64,000 bases of DNA from Chitinophagaceae bacterium (GCA_016704325.1 JADJAG010000007.1:248001-312000), one strand, 5' to 3'. Counted from the first letter of the stretch, positions 43,487-52,944 are shown. Translations and numbers: made by a program. Notes: generated by a model from the letters alone, not told the origin.

Positions 43487-44776
43487 TCATTTGTTTTTCA
43501 CAACTACCAGTACTTTATCAACGCGTTTGCCATCCATATCCACCACTTCAAATTGGTGATTGCGGAAAGTGAAACTGTCTGTTGTTTTTGGAATTCTACC
43601 GAGCCTGTGCATCATGAAACCACCTAACGTATTGTAGTTGCCGGTTTCCTCTTCTGTTATTTCATGAATATTGAGCAATTCACTCCAGTCATGTGTTTGC
43701 ATCATTCCATCGATCAGCCATGATCCATCGGCACGTTGTACGGCTTCCTGTTTTGCATGGGAGTCGGTAATCCTGATATTTCCAAATATGGATTCCACCA
43801 CATCATGTAAGGTTACGATACCTTCGAGTGATCCATATTCATTCATCACCAGGCTGACATGGTTGCCCGAATTCCGGAAATTTTCAAGCAACTCAAGGGC
43901 AGGCATTGATTCCGGTACATACAAGGGTTGTTTAACCAATACCTGCAGATTCCATGCTTCATGTTTACTTATTTGAATCAGGATATCTTTAATGGAGATG
44001 ATGCCGATGATATGATCGAGATCTCCTTTACAGACCGGGAAATTGGTATGCACACTTTGTTCAATTAATTGCTGAATATCTTCCAGTGTTGATTCGCTAT
44101 CAACCCACACGATATCATTTCTGTGCGTCATCAGGGTACTCACATTACGGTCGGCAGTTCGAAAAATGCTGCGCAGCATATCGGATTCCTGTTGTTCGAG
44201 AATGCCGAATTGCCTCCCTTGCTCAATGAGGTGTTTCAGCTCTTCTTCTGTTACCGGTGGCTCATTAGACTTCTTATTAAGCCGGAATATGCGCAGAATG
44301 AATTTGGTAGAGATACTGAGCAGCCAGATAAAAGGAGAGGCGATATAATACAACAATTGCATGATGGGTGCTAAAGCAATGGCAATTGTTTCAGGACGCG
44401 TCATGCCAATTGTTTTTGGAACGAGTTCGCCGAGAACAAGAGTCAAGAAGGTAGTTACTACAATAGTGACAACAAAACCTAACAGCGGAGCGTACTTTCC
44501 AAGCAGGGCTATTCCTTCAAATTCTTCGGTAAGTTTTGCTGCTACTTCCGTTCCGCCGTAGGCACCGGCTATGATACTGACGGCAGTCATGGCAATTTGA
44601 ACAGTTGGCAAGAACCGGTGAGGATCTTTAGCAAGATTGTATGCAATTCTGGCCCTCCAATTGCCTTGCTTCGCCAGCTTTTCCAGCCTGATTTTGCGCG
44701 ATGAAATCAATGCCACTTCCGCCATGGAAAACACGCCATTAAAAAGTGTGAGCAGCAGAATGATGAGGTATTCCAT
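43487..44776 (-). CDS. HlyC/CorC-family (CNNM) transporter with CBS domains
   Basis: This is a 429-residue membrane protein. An N-terminal DUF21/CNNM domain spans residues 1-190 with about four hydrophobic segments (FNGVFSMAEVALISSRKIRLEKLAKQG; TLVLGELVPKTIGMTRPE). A pair of CBS domains (about 205-335) binds nucleotides. The C-terminal CorC_HlyC domain (about 345-429) includes DGSWLIDGMMQ and LGGFMMHRLGRIP. The family is often called hemolysin, but current knowledge places members in Mg/Co efflux or divalent-cation homeostasis. The 85-bp tandem array lies directly upstream. Confidence 0.92.
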   Translation of the reverse strand: MEYLIILLLTLFNGVFSMAEVALISSRKIRLEKLAKQGNWRARIAYNLAKDPHRFLPTVQIAMTAVSIIAGAYGGTEVAAKLTEEFEGIALLGKYAPLLGFVVTIVVTTFLTLVLGELVPKTIGMTRPETIAIALAPIMQLLYYIASPFIWLLSISTKFILRIFRLNKKSNEPPVTEEELKHLIEQGRQFGILEQQESDMLRSIFRTADRNVSTLMTHRNDIVWVDSESTLEDIQQLIEQSVHTNFPVCKGDLDHIIGIISIKDILIQISKHEAWNLQVLVKQPLYVPESMPALELLENFRNSGNHVSLVMNEYGSLEGIVTLHDVVESIFGNIRITDSHAKQEAVQRADGSWLIDGMMQTHDWSELLNIHEITEEETGNYNTLGGFMMHRLGRIPKTTDSFTFRNHQFEVVDMDGKRVDKVLVVVKNK

Positions 44777-44846
44777 TTGGAGTCAGCACATTGGTGCAGT
44801 GCGAAGTACGGATTTTTTGTCTATTTGAAGGGAGGGATTCCTGTCT

Positions 44847-45592
44847 GATGCAATTCCACCTCTGTGTACTCTGTGGTTTCAAAAAAAGGTAACCACGGAG
44901 AGCACAGAGAAGAATATTTATAGAAATAGTCTGATGCAATTCCACCTCTGTGAACTCTGTGGTTTCAAAAAAGATAACCACGGAGAGCACAGAGAAAAGT
45001 ATTTGTAGATCTAGTCTGATGCCATTCCACCTCTGTGTACTCTGTGGTTTCAAAAAAGGTAACCACAAAGAACACAAAGAAAAATACACATAGAGCTTGC
45101 TAGATGCAATTCCACCTCTGTGAACTCTGTGGTTTCAAAAAAGGTAACCACGGAGAACACAAAGAAAAATACACATAGATCTTGCTAGATGCAATTCCGC
45201 CTCTGTGAACTCTGTGGTTTTAAAAAAGATAACCACAAAGAACACAAAGAAAAATACACATAGATCTTGCTAGATGCAATTCCGCCTCTGTGAACTCTGT
45301 GGTTTCAAAAAAGGTAACCACAAAGAACACAAAGAAAAATACACATAGATCTTGCTAGATGCAATTCCGCCTCTGTGAACTCTGTGGTTTTAAAAAAGAT
45401 AACCACAAAGAACACAAAGAAAAATACACATAGATCTTGTTAGATGCAATTCCGCCTCCGTGTATTCGTGGTTTCAAAAAAGGAAACCACAAAGAACACA
45501 AAGAAAAGTACACATAAAATTTGTTTGAAGCTATTCCGCCTTTATGCCATCTGTAGTTTCAAAAAAGGTAACCACAAAGAACGCAAAGAGGG
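44847..45592. repeat. 85-bp tandem array, nine units
   Basis: Units begin at about 44847, 44933, 45018, 45103, 45188, 45273, 45358, 45443 and 45527, so the period is 84-86 bp. Each unit contains GATGCAATTCC, CTCTGTGNACTCTGTGGTTT, an A tract and AACCACNNAGANCACANAGA, so each is itself an inverted repeat. Middle units are nearly identical while outer ones diverge, which is typical of recent internal amplification. There is no spacer-like variation (not CRISPR) and no real ORF. It lies between the CNNM gene and the anti-sigma-like gene. Confidence 0.92.
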
Positions 45593-45598
45593 CCCTCA

Positions 45599-46398
45599 TT
45601 ATTCGTCAATAGTTTTTGAAAGACTGCAACTGCTTTCTCCCACACTAAGTGAAATCCTTGATCTGCTATTCAATTCCACTTCAGTTATGGAAGTGTAGAG
45701 CTCATTGTATTTGGTTACAACTATAGCCGATTGCTTTTTGCCGTTCACTTCAAAAAAATTTCTACTGATGGTAAAATGAAGGTTCGACGTATCGATGATA
45801 ATTTTTTCCCTGATCAATGCCCTTACAAAGGCGTTGATCCATACATCCTCCCCCTCAAAATTGCAAAAAGAAGAGGTATAGGTCCTGACGCGCAAAGGAA
45901 CATATGATTCCTCTTCTGCAAGCTCATCAGTATTGACTTTGCCTAGCTGTTCAGCAGCGACTTCCTTTGGAAGAAGTTCGCTTTCCTCTTTAAACGGCAG
46001 TTTCGATTCAGGCATTTTTGGAACCGATTGTTTTTCTGGCTGCATTGATTCTTTTTCGGTGCTAATGGAGCGGGTTTTTCCTCCGGAATATTGATTGATT
46101 CAACTTTTAGCGGAGCGGGAAGCGATTCAGGAAGCTTTTTTGCAGGTAATTCAATTACGATAGAAGTAGACTGTTGTTTTTCCGGAGCAATAAGCTTGAT
46201 AACAATCACAACGGTTGATGCAGCTGCAATTGCCAGCAAGATCAACAGTTTGGAAACCTTCATCCACTTATGCCCATTACCTGATTGCACCTGTCGCTTC
46301 GGTTGCCGCTGTACGAATAACTCAATGCTTTTGAGTTCCACTTCTGGAGGTAATTGTCTGATGGCAGCGAAAGTTTGGTCAATATCTATGTTTCTCAT
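45599..46398 (-). pseudogene. Membrane anti-sigma-like gene interrupted by a frameshift
   Basis: Two overlapping frames appear to be one gene. From ATG 46398 (5 bp after the sigma-factor stop) the protein runs through a cytoplasmic N-terminus (MRNIDIDQTFAAIRQLPPEVELKS), a membrane helix (about 47-67) and a Pro/Glu-rich stretch, then derails. From about 46050 the next frame continues the same composition (EKESMQPEKQSVPKMPESKLPF) into a C-terminal domain that ends at 45599. One extra A in the A5 run at about 46053-46058 restores a protein of about 266 residues. It may be a sequencing error, a real mutation, or slippage. The position and topology suggest the anti-sigma factor of the 46403-46951 sigma factor. 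Confidence 0.65.
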
Positions 46399-46402
46399 CG
46401 TA

Positions 46403-46951
46403 TTAAAAGAATATGGTGAAAAGAGTGAATTCTTTAACCGGCAATTTTGATTTCAATGACCGGTCACTCAGGATTGATTTCAATTTCTGTCGTGCCCGGC
46501 TCAATCTTGTTTTGACGGCACCTTCACTTGATTTTTGAGCAGCACTTATTTCCCTGATGCTAAATCCACTGATCTCGAAGAGGATTATAGCTTCCTTATC
46601 CTTTGCCGGAAGCTGATGCAATGCTTTGTAGAGGTAATGAATATCCAGTGCAACTTCAGGGTTACCGGTTTTTGCCTGTAACTTATTCGCTGCATGCTCA
46701 TCAAAGGTTCCCTTGAATTTTTGTCGACGCAATTGATTCTTAACAATATTATTTGCCACACCGATCATGTACCAGAGTAGTTTATTCTTATCATGAATGC
46801 GTTCAAACTGCTGCAAAGTGCAAAGAATGGTTTCCTGAACCAGGTCTTCAGTTTCCATTAAACCATAGGCATTGCTGCTGCAATAGCGTGTAAAACGATC
46901 ATGCAATGGCGTGTAAAGTGTAAGAAACTCTTGATGTATGTCTCCGGTCAT
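46403..46951 (-). CDS. ECF-type RNA polymerase sigma factor
   Basis: This is a 182-residue sigma-70-family ECF factor. Region 2 covers about 5-75 (TEDLVQETILCTLQQFERI ... LLWYMIGVANNIVKNQLRR). Region 4 covers about 105-160 (LYKALHQLPAKDKEAIILFEISGFSIREISAAQKSSEGAVKTRLSRARQKLK), including the helix-turn-helix. The stop is 4 bp before the start of the anti-sigma-like gene, so the two are co-transcribed. It is divergent from a second ECF gene across a 170-bp gap. Confidence 0.9.
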   Translation of the reverse strand: MTGDIHQEFLTLYTPLHDRFTRYCSSNAYGLMETEDLVQETILCTLQQFERIHDKNKLLWYMIGVANNIVKNQLRRQKFKGTFDEHAANKLQAKTGNPEVALDIHYLYKALHQLPAKDKEAIILFEISGFSIREISAAQKSSEGAVKTRLSRARQKLKSILSDRSLKSKLPVKEFTLFTIFF

Positions 46952-47121
46952 AATTATTTCCTATCCAATAGCAGGCATAAAGTAACATCAAGGAATGAAA
47001 GGTTACAATAGGAAATTGTTTTTTAGCTGTCCGGATGCCGGCAGACTGAAAATTTCTTCAACATAATTTGAACATACTGGTTACATTTTGTCTTTTTGTT
47101 GAAACTTATCAATAGTCCGGA

Positions 47122-47730
47122 ATGGCAAAGCAGAAAAGTTATAGTGATACGGAGCTCATAGCTGCATTAATGCGACCTCTAAGTATGGATGATGCGGTAA
47201 CTTTCATTTACTCAAATCATTATCGCTTTTTGGCCAAAGCAGTTACCGGGAATTCGGGAAATGAGATGGATGCGGAAGATGTTTTTCAGGAGACGTTGAT
47301 CACATTCATACAGATGGTGCAGCAACAGAAATTCAGAGGCGAATCCAGTATACGGACGTTGTTGTATTCTTTGATGCGCAACATTTGGCTGGGTGAATTG
47401 CGGAAACGAAATAGTAGCCGAACAAGAGATACCGGCTATTATGAAGATTCAGAACAGGTGGAGAAGGGTGTTACAGAGTTTTTGCAGGTTAAAGAAGCTA
47501 CGCAGGAAGTATTCGCATTTTTTGATACCCTGGGAGAAGCCTGTAAAAAGTTGTTGATTCAGTTTTACTACCAGGAAATGCCAATGAAAATGATTTTGGA
47601 GGAATCCGGTTTTGAGAATGAACAGGTACTCCGGAATAAAAAATACAAGTGCATGAAAAAACTGACTGAAATGCTCGACAAGGCTCCGATAATAAAAGAA
47701 CGTCTAAAAACCGCGCTTAGAAATGGATAA
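47122..47730 (+). CDS. ECF-type RNA polymerase sigma factor
   Basis: This is a 202-residue ECF factor. Region 2 (about 18-90) contains AVTGNSGNEMDAEDVFQETLITFIQMVQQQKFRGESSIRTLLYSLMRNIWLGELRKR. Region 4 (about 130-195) contains LGEACKKLLIQFYYQEMPMKMILEESGFENEQVLRNKKYKCMKKL. The region 4 helix-turn-helix is less canonical than in the neighbouring sigma factor, and the two differ strongly, so this is not a local duplication. It overlaps the anti-sigma gene by 8 bp, indicating translational coupling. Confidence 0.88.
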   Translation: MAKQKSYSDTELIAALMRPLSMDDAVTFIYSNHYRFLAKAVTGNSGNEMDAEDVFQETLITFIQMVQQQKFRGESSIRTLLYSLMRNIWLGELRKRNSSRTRDTGYYEDSEQVEKGVTEFLQVKEATQEVFAFFDTLGEACKKLLIQFYYQEMPMKMILEESGFENEQVLRNKKYKCMKKLTEMLDKAPIIKERLKTALRNG

Positions 47731-48508
47731 TCTTTCGCAACAATTACTGGAAAGGCTGGATGATTATCTTGACCATAAGCTCTCCGAAGCGGAAATGCAG
47801 TCCGTTGCTGAACTGCTTGAACAGGACCCTGAAGTGCGCAGGGCGCTTGAGCAAATCAGAACTGCAAGGACGTTGATAAGCCTGAATGGGTTACATCAAA
47901 GAGTAAGATCAGGCCATGTTGAAAATATGAAGTATGTATCGGGTAGTGATGCACACAGAAATAATGGCTTGTCCGGAGTGGTCAGGTATCTGAGGCCTGC
48001 TTTGCGAATGGCTGCTGCTGTTGCAGTAATAATTTTAGCAGCAGGAGTGTTTCAATTCTTCACATTAGATGGGTTATCAGTATATGAGGATAATTACTTA
48101 GGCTACCATCTTTCTGTAACACGTAATGACGATGCCAAAGACCATCGTGAAATCGACTCCCTGTACAGGGCAGGTCAATTTGAAGCAGTGATTCAGTCAT
48201 ATAATTCCGGAGACTCATCAGATAATTTCAGTCGTTTTTTAACTGCGATGGCATACCTGGAAAAGGGAAGAGAACAAGAAGCTATTCCGCTTTTCCTGTT
48301 GATTCAGCAACAGAATAAAGATGCGGCAATAAAATCTTTTGAACAGGAGTCTGAGTACTATCTTTCACTTGCTTATCTTAAATCCGGTGAAACTAAAAAA
48401 GCACTTGATATCATTAAATCAATTAAAAGTAATGAACGACACTTGTTTCGCCACAACTTCTCAGATTGGGAAGTTTGGAAACTGAATATGATAGCTTTGA
48501 AAGATTAG
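47723..48508 (+). CDS. Membrane anti-sigma factor with TPR-like periplasmic domain
   Basis: This is a 261-residue protein. The cytoplasmic N-terminus (about 1-70) shows the Bacteroidota anti-sigma pattern YLDHKLSEAEMQSVAELLEQDPEVRRALE, without the zinc-binding HxxxCxxC of ZAS proteins. One transmembrane helix covers about 91-112. The periplasmic part (about 125-261) is built of helix pairs resembling tetratricopeptide repeats (IDSLYRAGQFEAVIQSYNSG; FLTAMAYLEKGREQEAIPLFLLI; YYLSLAYLKSGETKKALDIIKSI). It probably holds the upstream sigma factor inactive until a signal reaches the TPR domain. It faces the CHAT protease gene. Confidence 0.85.
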   Translation: MDNLSQQLLERLDDYLDHKLSEAEMQSVAELLEQDPEVRRALEQIRTARTLISLNGLHQRVRSGHVENMKYVSGSDAHRNNGLSGVVRYLRPALRMAAAVAVIILAAGVFQFFTLDGLSVYEDNYLGYHLSVTRNDDAKDHREIDSLYRAGQFEAVIQSYNSGDSSDNFSRFLTAMAYLEKGREQEAIPLFLLIQQQNKDAAIKSFEQESEYYLSLAYLKSGETKKALDIIKSIKSNERHLFRHNFSDWEVWKLNMIALKD

Positions 48509-48658
48509 TGAGCCAGGATGCCATCAATAATTCATGGCAAATCAGGCCGCAAAGGTGGTTTTTCTAAAGTTTTATATTGAAAATCATAAGGCTGGGAGTG
48601 GAGATGACTTGAAAGTAACAGCACCACTGTATACGCATAGCCCGAGAGATAGGCAGAT

Positions 48659-51472
48659 TTACACGCTCCATTTTTTTGCAGTCTTGCCGTAAAACCTAAA
48701 TGCAATCACTGCCATAACAGCGGCGGAAATAATGAATAAGAAGGCAAAGCTATTTTTCCACCATACATCTGTTTGCGTAGAATTGCCTGTAAATATGAGA
48801 TTTCCCCAGTAGGGAGGGGTGTGGAATTGTGCCATGGATGGGTCTTTTAATAAGTCAAGTTTAGCAAAGCGTAATGCTGCAGCAGGGTCATTCCCCTTTT
48901 CAAGATGACTATAGAATTGTCGGCTGATATAGGCTGTAGGAATATCTTCTGCCTTCCACAACGAAATTACCTGATTGTCGCAGCCGGCCGCTGCAAAAGC
49001 CCGTGATAAACTTAGTATACCCTCGCCCTTGGCAGATTTGCCGCTTCCCGTTTCACATGAACTTAAAACCACCAATTCCTTGTTCTGAAAATTCAGGTTG
49101 TAGATTTCATGAGCAAACAGCCTGTGATCAATATGCTCCTGGCCGGTGGGATAGAATGCAATGTATGATTGCAACGGATCAATGTAATCAACTTTTGAAT
49201 GTGTTGCCAAATGGACAGTACCTGCACCATCCAGATTCCCAAGGAAATTCTGTTTTGTAGCAGCTTTGTTCAGCAATTGTGTTCCACCAAGATTTTGAAG
49301 TTCTTCCCCGGAGGCTGGTAGTTGCAGGTATTGATTTGATACCGAAAGATAGGATGCGTCCACAAATGGTGCAACAGCCAGTGATTTTTCAGGATTAAAA
49401 TGGAAACTGGTTTTATCGGCATTGATATAGATGGACGAATATTGGTAGGCAACTTGGTATGCTTCCGTAAGATAATGATGATCCCTGTTCTCCAACACTT
49501 CAAATGGTATACTATTCAACGATTCCTGCGGAATAATAATCAGAGAGTGATTACTTGACTGGCTGAGTAAGGGTTCCATGAGGTTATTAAACAACCAACT
49601 AGAATGCTTTGATCCCTGGTAGCTGATTCCCGGTGTAACCTGATTCAATGCATTAATCAGGGACTGAAGATGATGCTGATAGATGCTGTCGTTGGGAAAC
49701 TGATGCAAAAGCAATTGGTTTCCGGAGATACCGAATACGTATACATCATCAGGAGTATGAAAGTAAGATAATAGCAATTTACCCTGATTCTTTAACAAGG
49801 ACTGCAAGCCTGCGAAATCAAGTGTGTCCATTTCATGTTTCAGTTTATAATATGCAGGAAATTCATTCAGTTGGTCATAAAGGCGGGAGAGTTCAAACTG
49901 GCATTTGCTGATTTCTTCCTGAATGCCTGCAAGGTTTTTGGGATCAGTAATACTTTTTTTCTCCTGTAACAATTTGGAAAGCTGTAATTTCAGATCCCTT
50001 TCATTATGAAGCAACGTATCCGGAATTCCGGCAAAAAGTTTTATTTCATTCTCATGCATTAAAATAGAAAGTGCCCTTGCTTTGCTTTTTGATGCCCAGA
50101 AAAAAGCAGTCTTGAGGTGACTTTCATTTTTTGTTGCTTTATAATCATCAAGCACCAATGCAATGCCTTGCTGATAAGCTTTCATTACTTTCTTACCCAG
50201 GAAAAGCCGGGCCTCCTCATTGTCAAATGAGGTGCGTATGAAATCTCCCAACAAGTAAGTTGACTGATAACAATTAATAGCATTTGCAAATGGGGTACTA
50301 TCACCCGATATACGGTACAATTCTTCCCAGCATCCCGCTTTTAGATAAAGGCTTTCAAACAATTCAAAGGAAGTAAAGCCTTGTTCGAATCGTACAGGGT
50401 TGGAGAGAATACTGGTATCATTAAATTCATACTCAAAGGCAACCATTGATTGCTGGTAGTATTTCAATGCCTCAAGGTAGTTTCCGTTTTTTTGTTCAAT
50501 CCGTCCAAGCAATCGAAACGTTTTGCCGATTTCTGGATTTTTAAAGCCGGCATCATGGCTTTTACTATAGGTGAGTGCCATAAGAAGTAATTCCTTTGCC
50601 CGTTGCAATTCGTTTTTAAGTGACCAGGCATAGGCAAAGTGGTTGTAGTAAATAACAGGGTTTACAGCTTCAGGATTTGAGATCCGCTGCAAAAAATAAA
50701 TGGCACTGTCCGGCTGATGCTGTTCCAGGAAGATGCTGGCGATGTTTATGGAGATTTCTTCTGTTTGAATTCCTAATGGTAATAATTCACGGTAGATCGC
50801 TGCTGCAGAATCATAGTATTCCAACCTGCGTAAAGCGGAAGCAATGTTACTTTGAAATGAATAATAGCCGAACGTTACACCGGACCCTTTTTCTGTTAAA
50901 ATCTGCAGCGCACGTTCGAAATAGTTAGCGCTTTGCGTGAAGTTTCCTGATTGAAAATAGATGGCCCCCAACGAATTGTAAAGCCGTTCCGCATCTTCCA
51001 GTTCATGGTAGCGGTCTAAGATGGACTCTGCCTGTTCAAAATAATGAATGGCTGAATCGAAATGATTAAGAAAGTAGTGCGCATTACCACTAAATAGGTA
51101 AGGTTTGAATAATAATGAATCAGGCAATCCCGCACGTTTCACAGTATTGCAAGACTGGTTATAATTTGCTAATGCAGCAGCCTGCTTGAGGTTGCTTTGC
51201 TCAATTATTCCGGCATTCAGGTAACAGCCAAATTTCTTTACTGAGAAAATACCGGTATCCGGAAAGAGTTGTGCAGCAGACAGGTAATTATTGATGGCAA
51301 GGCTGTCTGAATAGGGAGTTGGTTCTTCGAGATTATACAATGCTTCGGCCTGCTTAAAGAATCGAAGCGCCTTTTGTTCCGGTAAACTGTCAATAGCAGG
51401 AGCTACCCAGGCAAATTGAAAAAGAAGTGTTAGAAACAGCGTCGCTCTAAAGCACATTTGACACATCACCAT
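48659..51472 (-). CDS. TPR-CHAT caspase-like protease with C-terminal membrane anchor
   Basis: This is a 937-residue protein. It has a hydrophobic N-terminal signal sequence (about 8-27), TPR repeats over about 30-420 (for example LEDAERLYNSLGAIYFQSGNFTQSANYFERALQIL), and a helical linker to about 560. The C-terminal CHAT (caspase-HetF-associated) domain spans about 600-895. The catalytic dyad is H758 (VHLATHSKVDY; H754 is also near) and C806 (LSSCETGSGKSAKGEG), followed by GCDNQVISLWKAED and the terminal YWGNLIFTGNS. A single transmembrane helix is at about 908-928 with a short basic tail. The topology predicts a protease in the periplasm, tethered to the inner membrane. It is convergent with the sigma/anti-sigma pair. 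Confidence 0.9.
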   Translation of the reverse strand: MVMCQMCFRATLFLTLLFQFAWVAPAIDSLPEQKALRFFKQAEALYNLEEPTPYSDSLAINNYLSAAQLFPDTGIFSVKKFGCYLNAGIIEQSNLKQAAALANYNQSCNTVKRAGLPDSLLFKPYLFSGNAHYFLNHFDSAIHYFEQAESILDRYHELEDAERLYNSLGAIYFQSGNFTQSANYFERALQILTEKGSGVTFGYYSFQSNIASALRRLEYYDSAAAIYRELLPLGIQTEEISINIASIFLEQHQPDSAIYFLQRISNPEAVNPVIYYNHFAYAWSLKNELQRAKELLLMALTYSKSHDAGFKNPEIGKTFRLLGRIEQKNGNYLEALKYYQQSMVAFEYEFNDTSILSNPVRFEQGFTSFELFESLYLKAGCWEELYRISGDSTPFANAINCYQSTYLLGDFIRTSFDNEEARLFLGKKVMKAYQQGIALVLDDYKATKNESHLKTAFFWASKSKARALSILMHENEIKLFAGIPDTLLHNERDLKLQLSKLLQEKKSITDPKNLAGIQEEISKCQFELSRLYDQLNEFPAYYKLKHEMDTLDFAGLQSLLKNQGKLLLSYFHTPDDVYVFGISGNQLLLHQFPNDSIYQHHLQSLINALNQVTPGISYQGSKHSSWLFNNLMEPLLSQSSNHSLIIIPQESLNSIPFEVLENRDHHYLTEAYQVAYQYSSIYINADKTSFHFNPEKSLAVAPFVDASYLSVSNQYLQLPASGEELQNLGGTQLLNKAATKQNFLGNLDGAGTVHLATHSKVDYIDPLQSYIAFYPTGQEHIDHRLFAHEIYNLNFQNKELVVLSSCETGSGKSAKGEGILSLSRAFAAAGCDNQVISLWKAEDIPTAYISRQFYSHLEKGNDPAAALRFAKLDLLKDPSMAQFHTPPYWGNLIFTGNSTQTDVWWKNSFAFLFIISAAVMAVIAFRFYGKTAKKWSV

Positions 51473-51573
51473 TAAGCGGTGAAATTACCAAATGTGCTTA
51501 AAGTTTGCATGCTGAATTATAGAACGGAGATAATCAGCTGTACATATAGGCAAAAACTGAAACGCATTATGTA

Positions 51574-52521
51574 CTATTCTACAGCTGTTCCTACAATTAC
51601 AATGTAAGGTGGCCTGGTCTTTTTAGTTTTTTCCAGGAAGTCAATAGGAGCCAGGGTCACATCAGGTCCGGCATATTTGGGTTGAAAATAGGTAAGGTCC
51701 TGTTTATCCTCCATTTCCTGAAGCAAACTATCCGGAATATCTGCAAGCGTATTGAAGTAATACATGCGGATATCGATCTTATTCAATGCCATCTCACTAG
51801 CATCGTCGAGGCGATAATACAACTCAAAATCTTTGGATAAGCCATTTTCCGGAACAACACCAAATGTACCATTGGTTACCGTTTTCTTCAGGTTAAACCT
51901 GCCGGTTTTCTTATTCAGGGAAACACCCTGTGGAATAAGCTGGCTGCCTGCAGGAGGTTCATCGGCATTGCCATCGCCATCATCATCGTCGGCTCCATCG
52001 TCAAATTCGCAGCCGTCGTCATCCAGGAATTTTAGCTGGTAAGAGTCATCACTGGTAAAATCATCATCATCGCAAGGCAAAGCCGCGCTGTAACTGGCAT
52101 TGTATATTGGAAAGGCAAAAGTATCCATCTGATCAAGTACATACACACTGTCTTTATAGTTGATACCGGAAATGGTGACGAAGGTGAAACAGGAATCATT
52201 AGACCCTTCTTCCGTATAAAAAACACGGTATCTTAAGCCGGTTTCGCTGGTAGTCACATTTATTTCCCCGGATAGGGTATCAATAGATAAGCCTTTCGGA
52301 GCTGCACCATAAATCCCGGTCAGTTCATTTACAGGTGCTACAATATAATCGTTAACCTGTTCCACGAGGTAGTAGGTAGAATCGGCATACTTGAAATCTT
52401 TACATTCATTCTTTCCCTCTTCCCATTCAACAACTTCATAGTCAGGCAAAGGAAATTGGAGACAGGCTGATAGAAAAAGGGAGCCAAAAAACAAGAATGA
52501 TAGTGCCAATTTGGGTTTCAT
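51574..52521 (-). CDS. Hypothetical lipoprotein with Asp-rich loop
   Basis: This 315-residue exported lipoprotein has a lipobox FLSAC near residue 20. The mature part is beta-rich, with paired segments of the form D-x-x-x-G-x-I-N-V and N-K-K-T-G-R-F-N-L-K-K that resemble Bacteroidota surface repeats. An acidic loop (DDGCEFDDGADDDDGDGNAD, about 170-190) resembles thrombospondin type 3 calcium loops. There is no T9SS domain. The function is unknown. It lies 100 bp upstream of the CHAT gene on the same strand, so co-transcription is possible only if the order 51574 then 48659 is read through; no terminator is seen between them. Confidence 0.65.
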   Translation of the reverse strand: MKPKLALSFLFFGSLFLSACLQFPLPDYEVVEWEEGKNECKDFKYADSTYYLVEQVNDYIVAPVNELTGIYGAAPKGLSIDTLSGEINVTTSETGLRYRVFYTEEGSNDSCFTFVTISGINYKDSVYVLDQMDTFAFPIYNASYSAALPCDDDDFTSDDSYQLKFLDDDGCEFDDGADDDDGDGNADEPPAGSQLIPQGVSLNKKTGRFNLKKTVTNGTFGVVPENGLSKDFELYYRLDDASEMALNKIDIRMYYFNTLADIPDSLLQEMEDKQDLTYFQPKYAGPDVTLAPIDFLEKTKKTRPPYIVIVGTAVE

Positions 52522-52916
52522 AGTCGACTTATTTATGCTTTGTTGTTTTTGAATTATAAAATGTAACCACTAACCTCAAAAAATGTTTAAAAATCAGCAC
52601 GTTGAAGGAATTTCCCTGTAAAACAGCCAGATCGGTTGGCAGCACGCTTACATCTTCTATGCCAAATGCGAAATGCTGTGATAAAGTTAATGAAACGTCA
52701 GGGTTAATTAGTGTTTGTATTTCCAGATTATCTTAGCAGGCGGCATTTCTGTGATTAAAGTAAACAATGTAAATACAGTACACATTTATAAATATTATGC
52801 TGGGTGTAATTTGAGTTATTTTACGGATAAGGGATTCCGCTTGTATCATTTGTGTGATAAGTGCCTGATTTGCATGACAGCTAAATGTTGAAACAGATAG
52901 TTAGAGGTATATAAAA
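52522..52916. other. Intergenic gap upstream of the lipoprotein gene
   Basis: This AT-rich gap of about 395 bp should hold the promoter of the lipoprotein gene, but I found no exact TAnnTTTG box on the minus strand and no repeat-family member. Confidence 0.4.
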
Positions 52917-52944
52917 GCGAAACTGCCATAATTGGCAGTTTCGC
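52917..52944 (-). terminator. Rho-independent terminator of the 52970 gene
   Basis: A perfect 12-bp stem (GCGAAACTGCCA with its complement) and a 4-nt loop are followed on the minus strand by TTTTATAT. It lies 25 bp after the stop codon. Confidence 0.9.

Noticed and set aside
44847..45592. CRISPR array candidate
   Set aside because: The 85-bp units repeat in full with only gradual point differences. There is no short constant repeat separated by unique spacers, and no cas genes are present.
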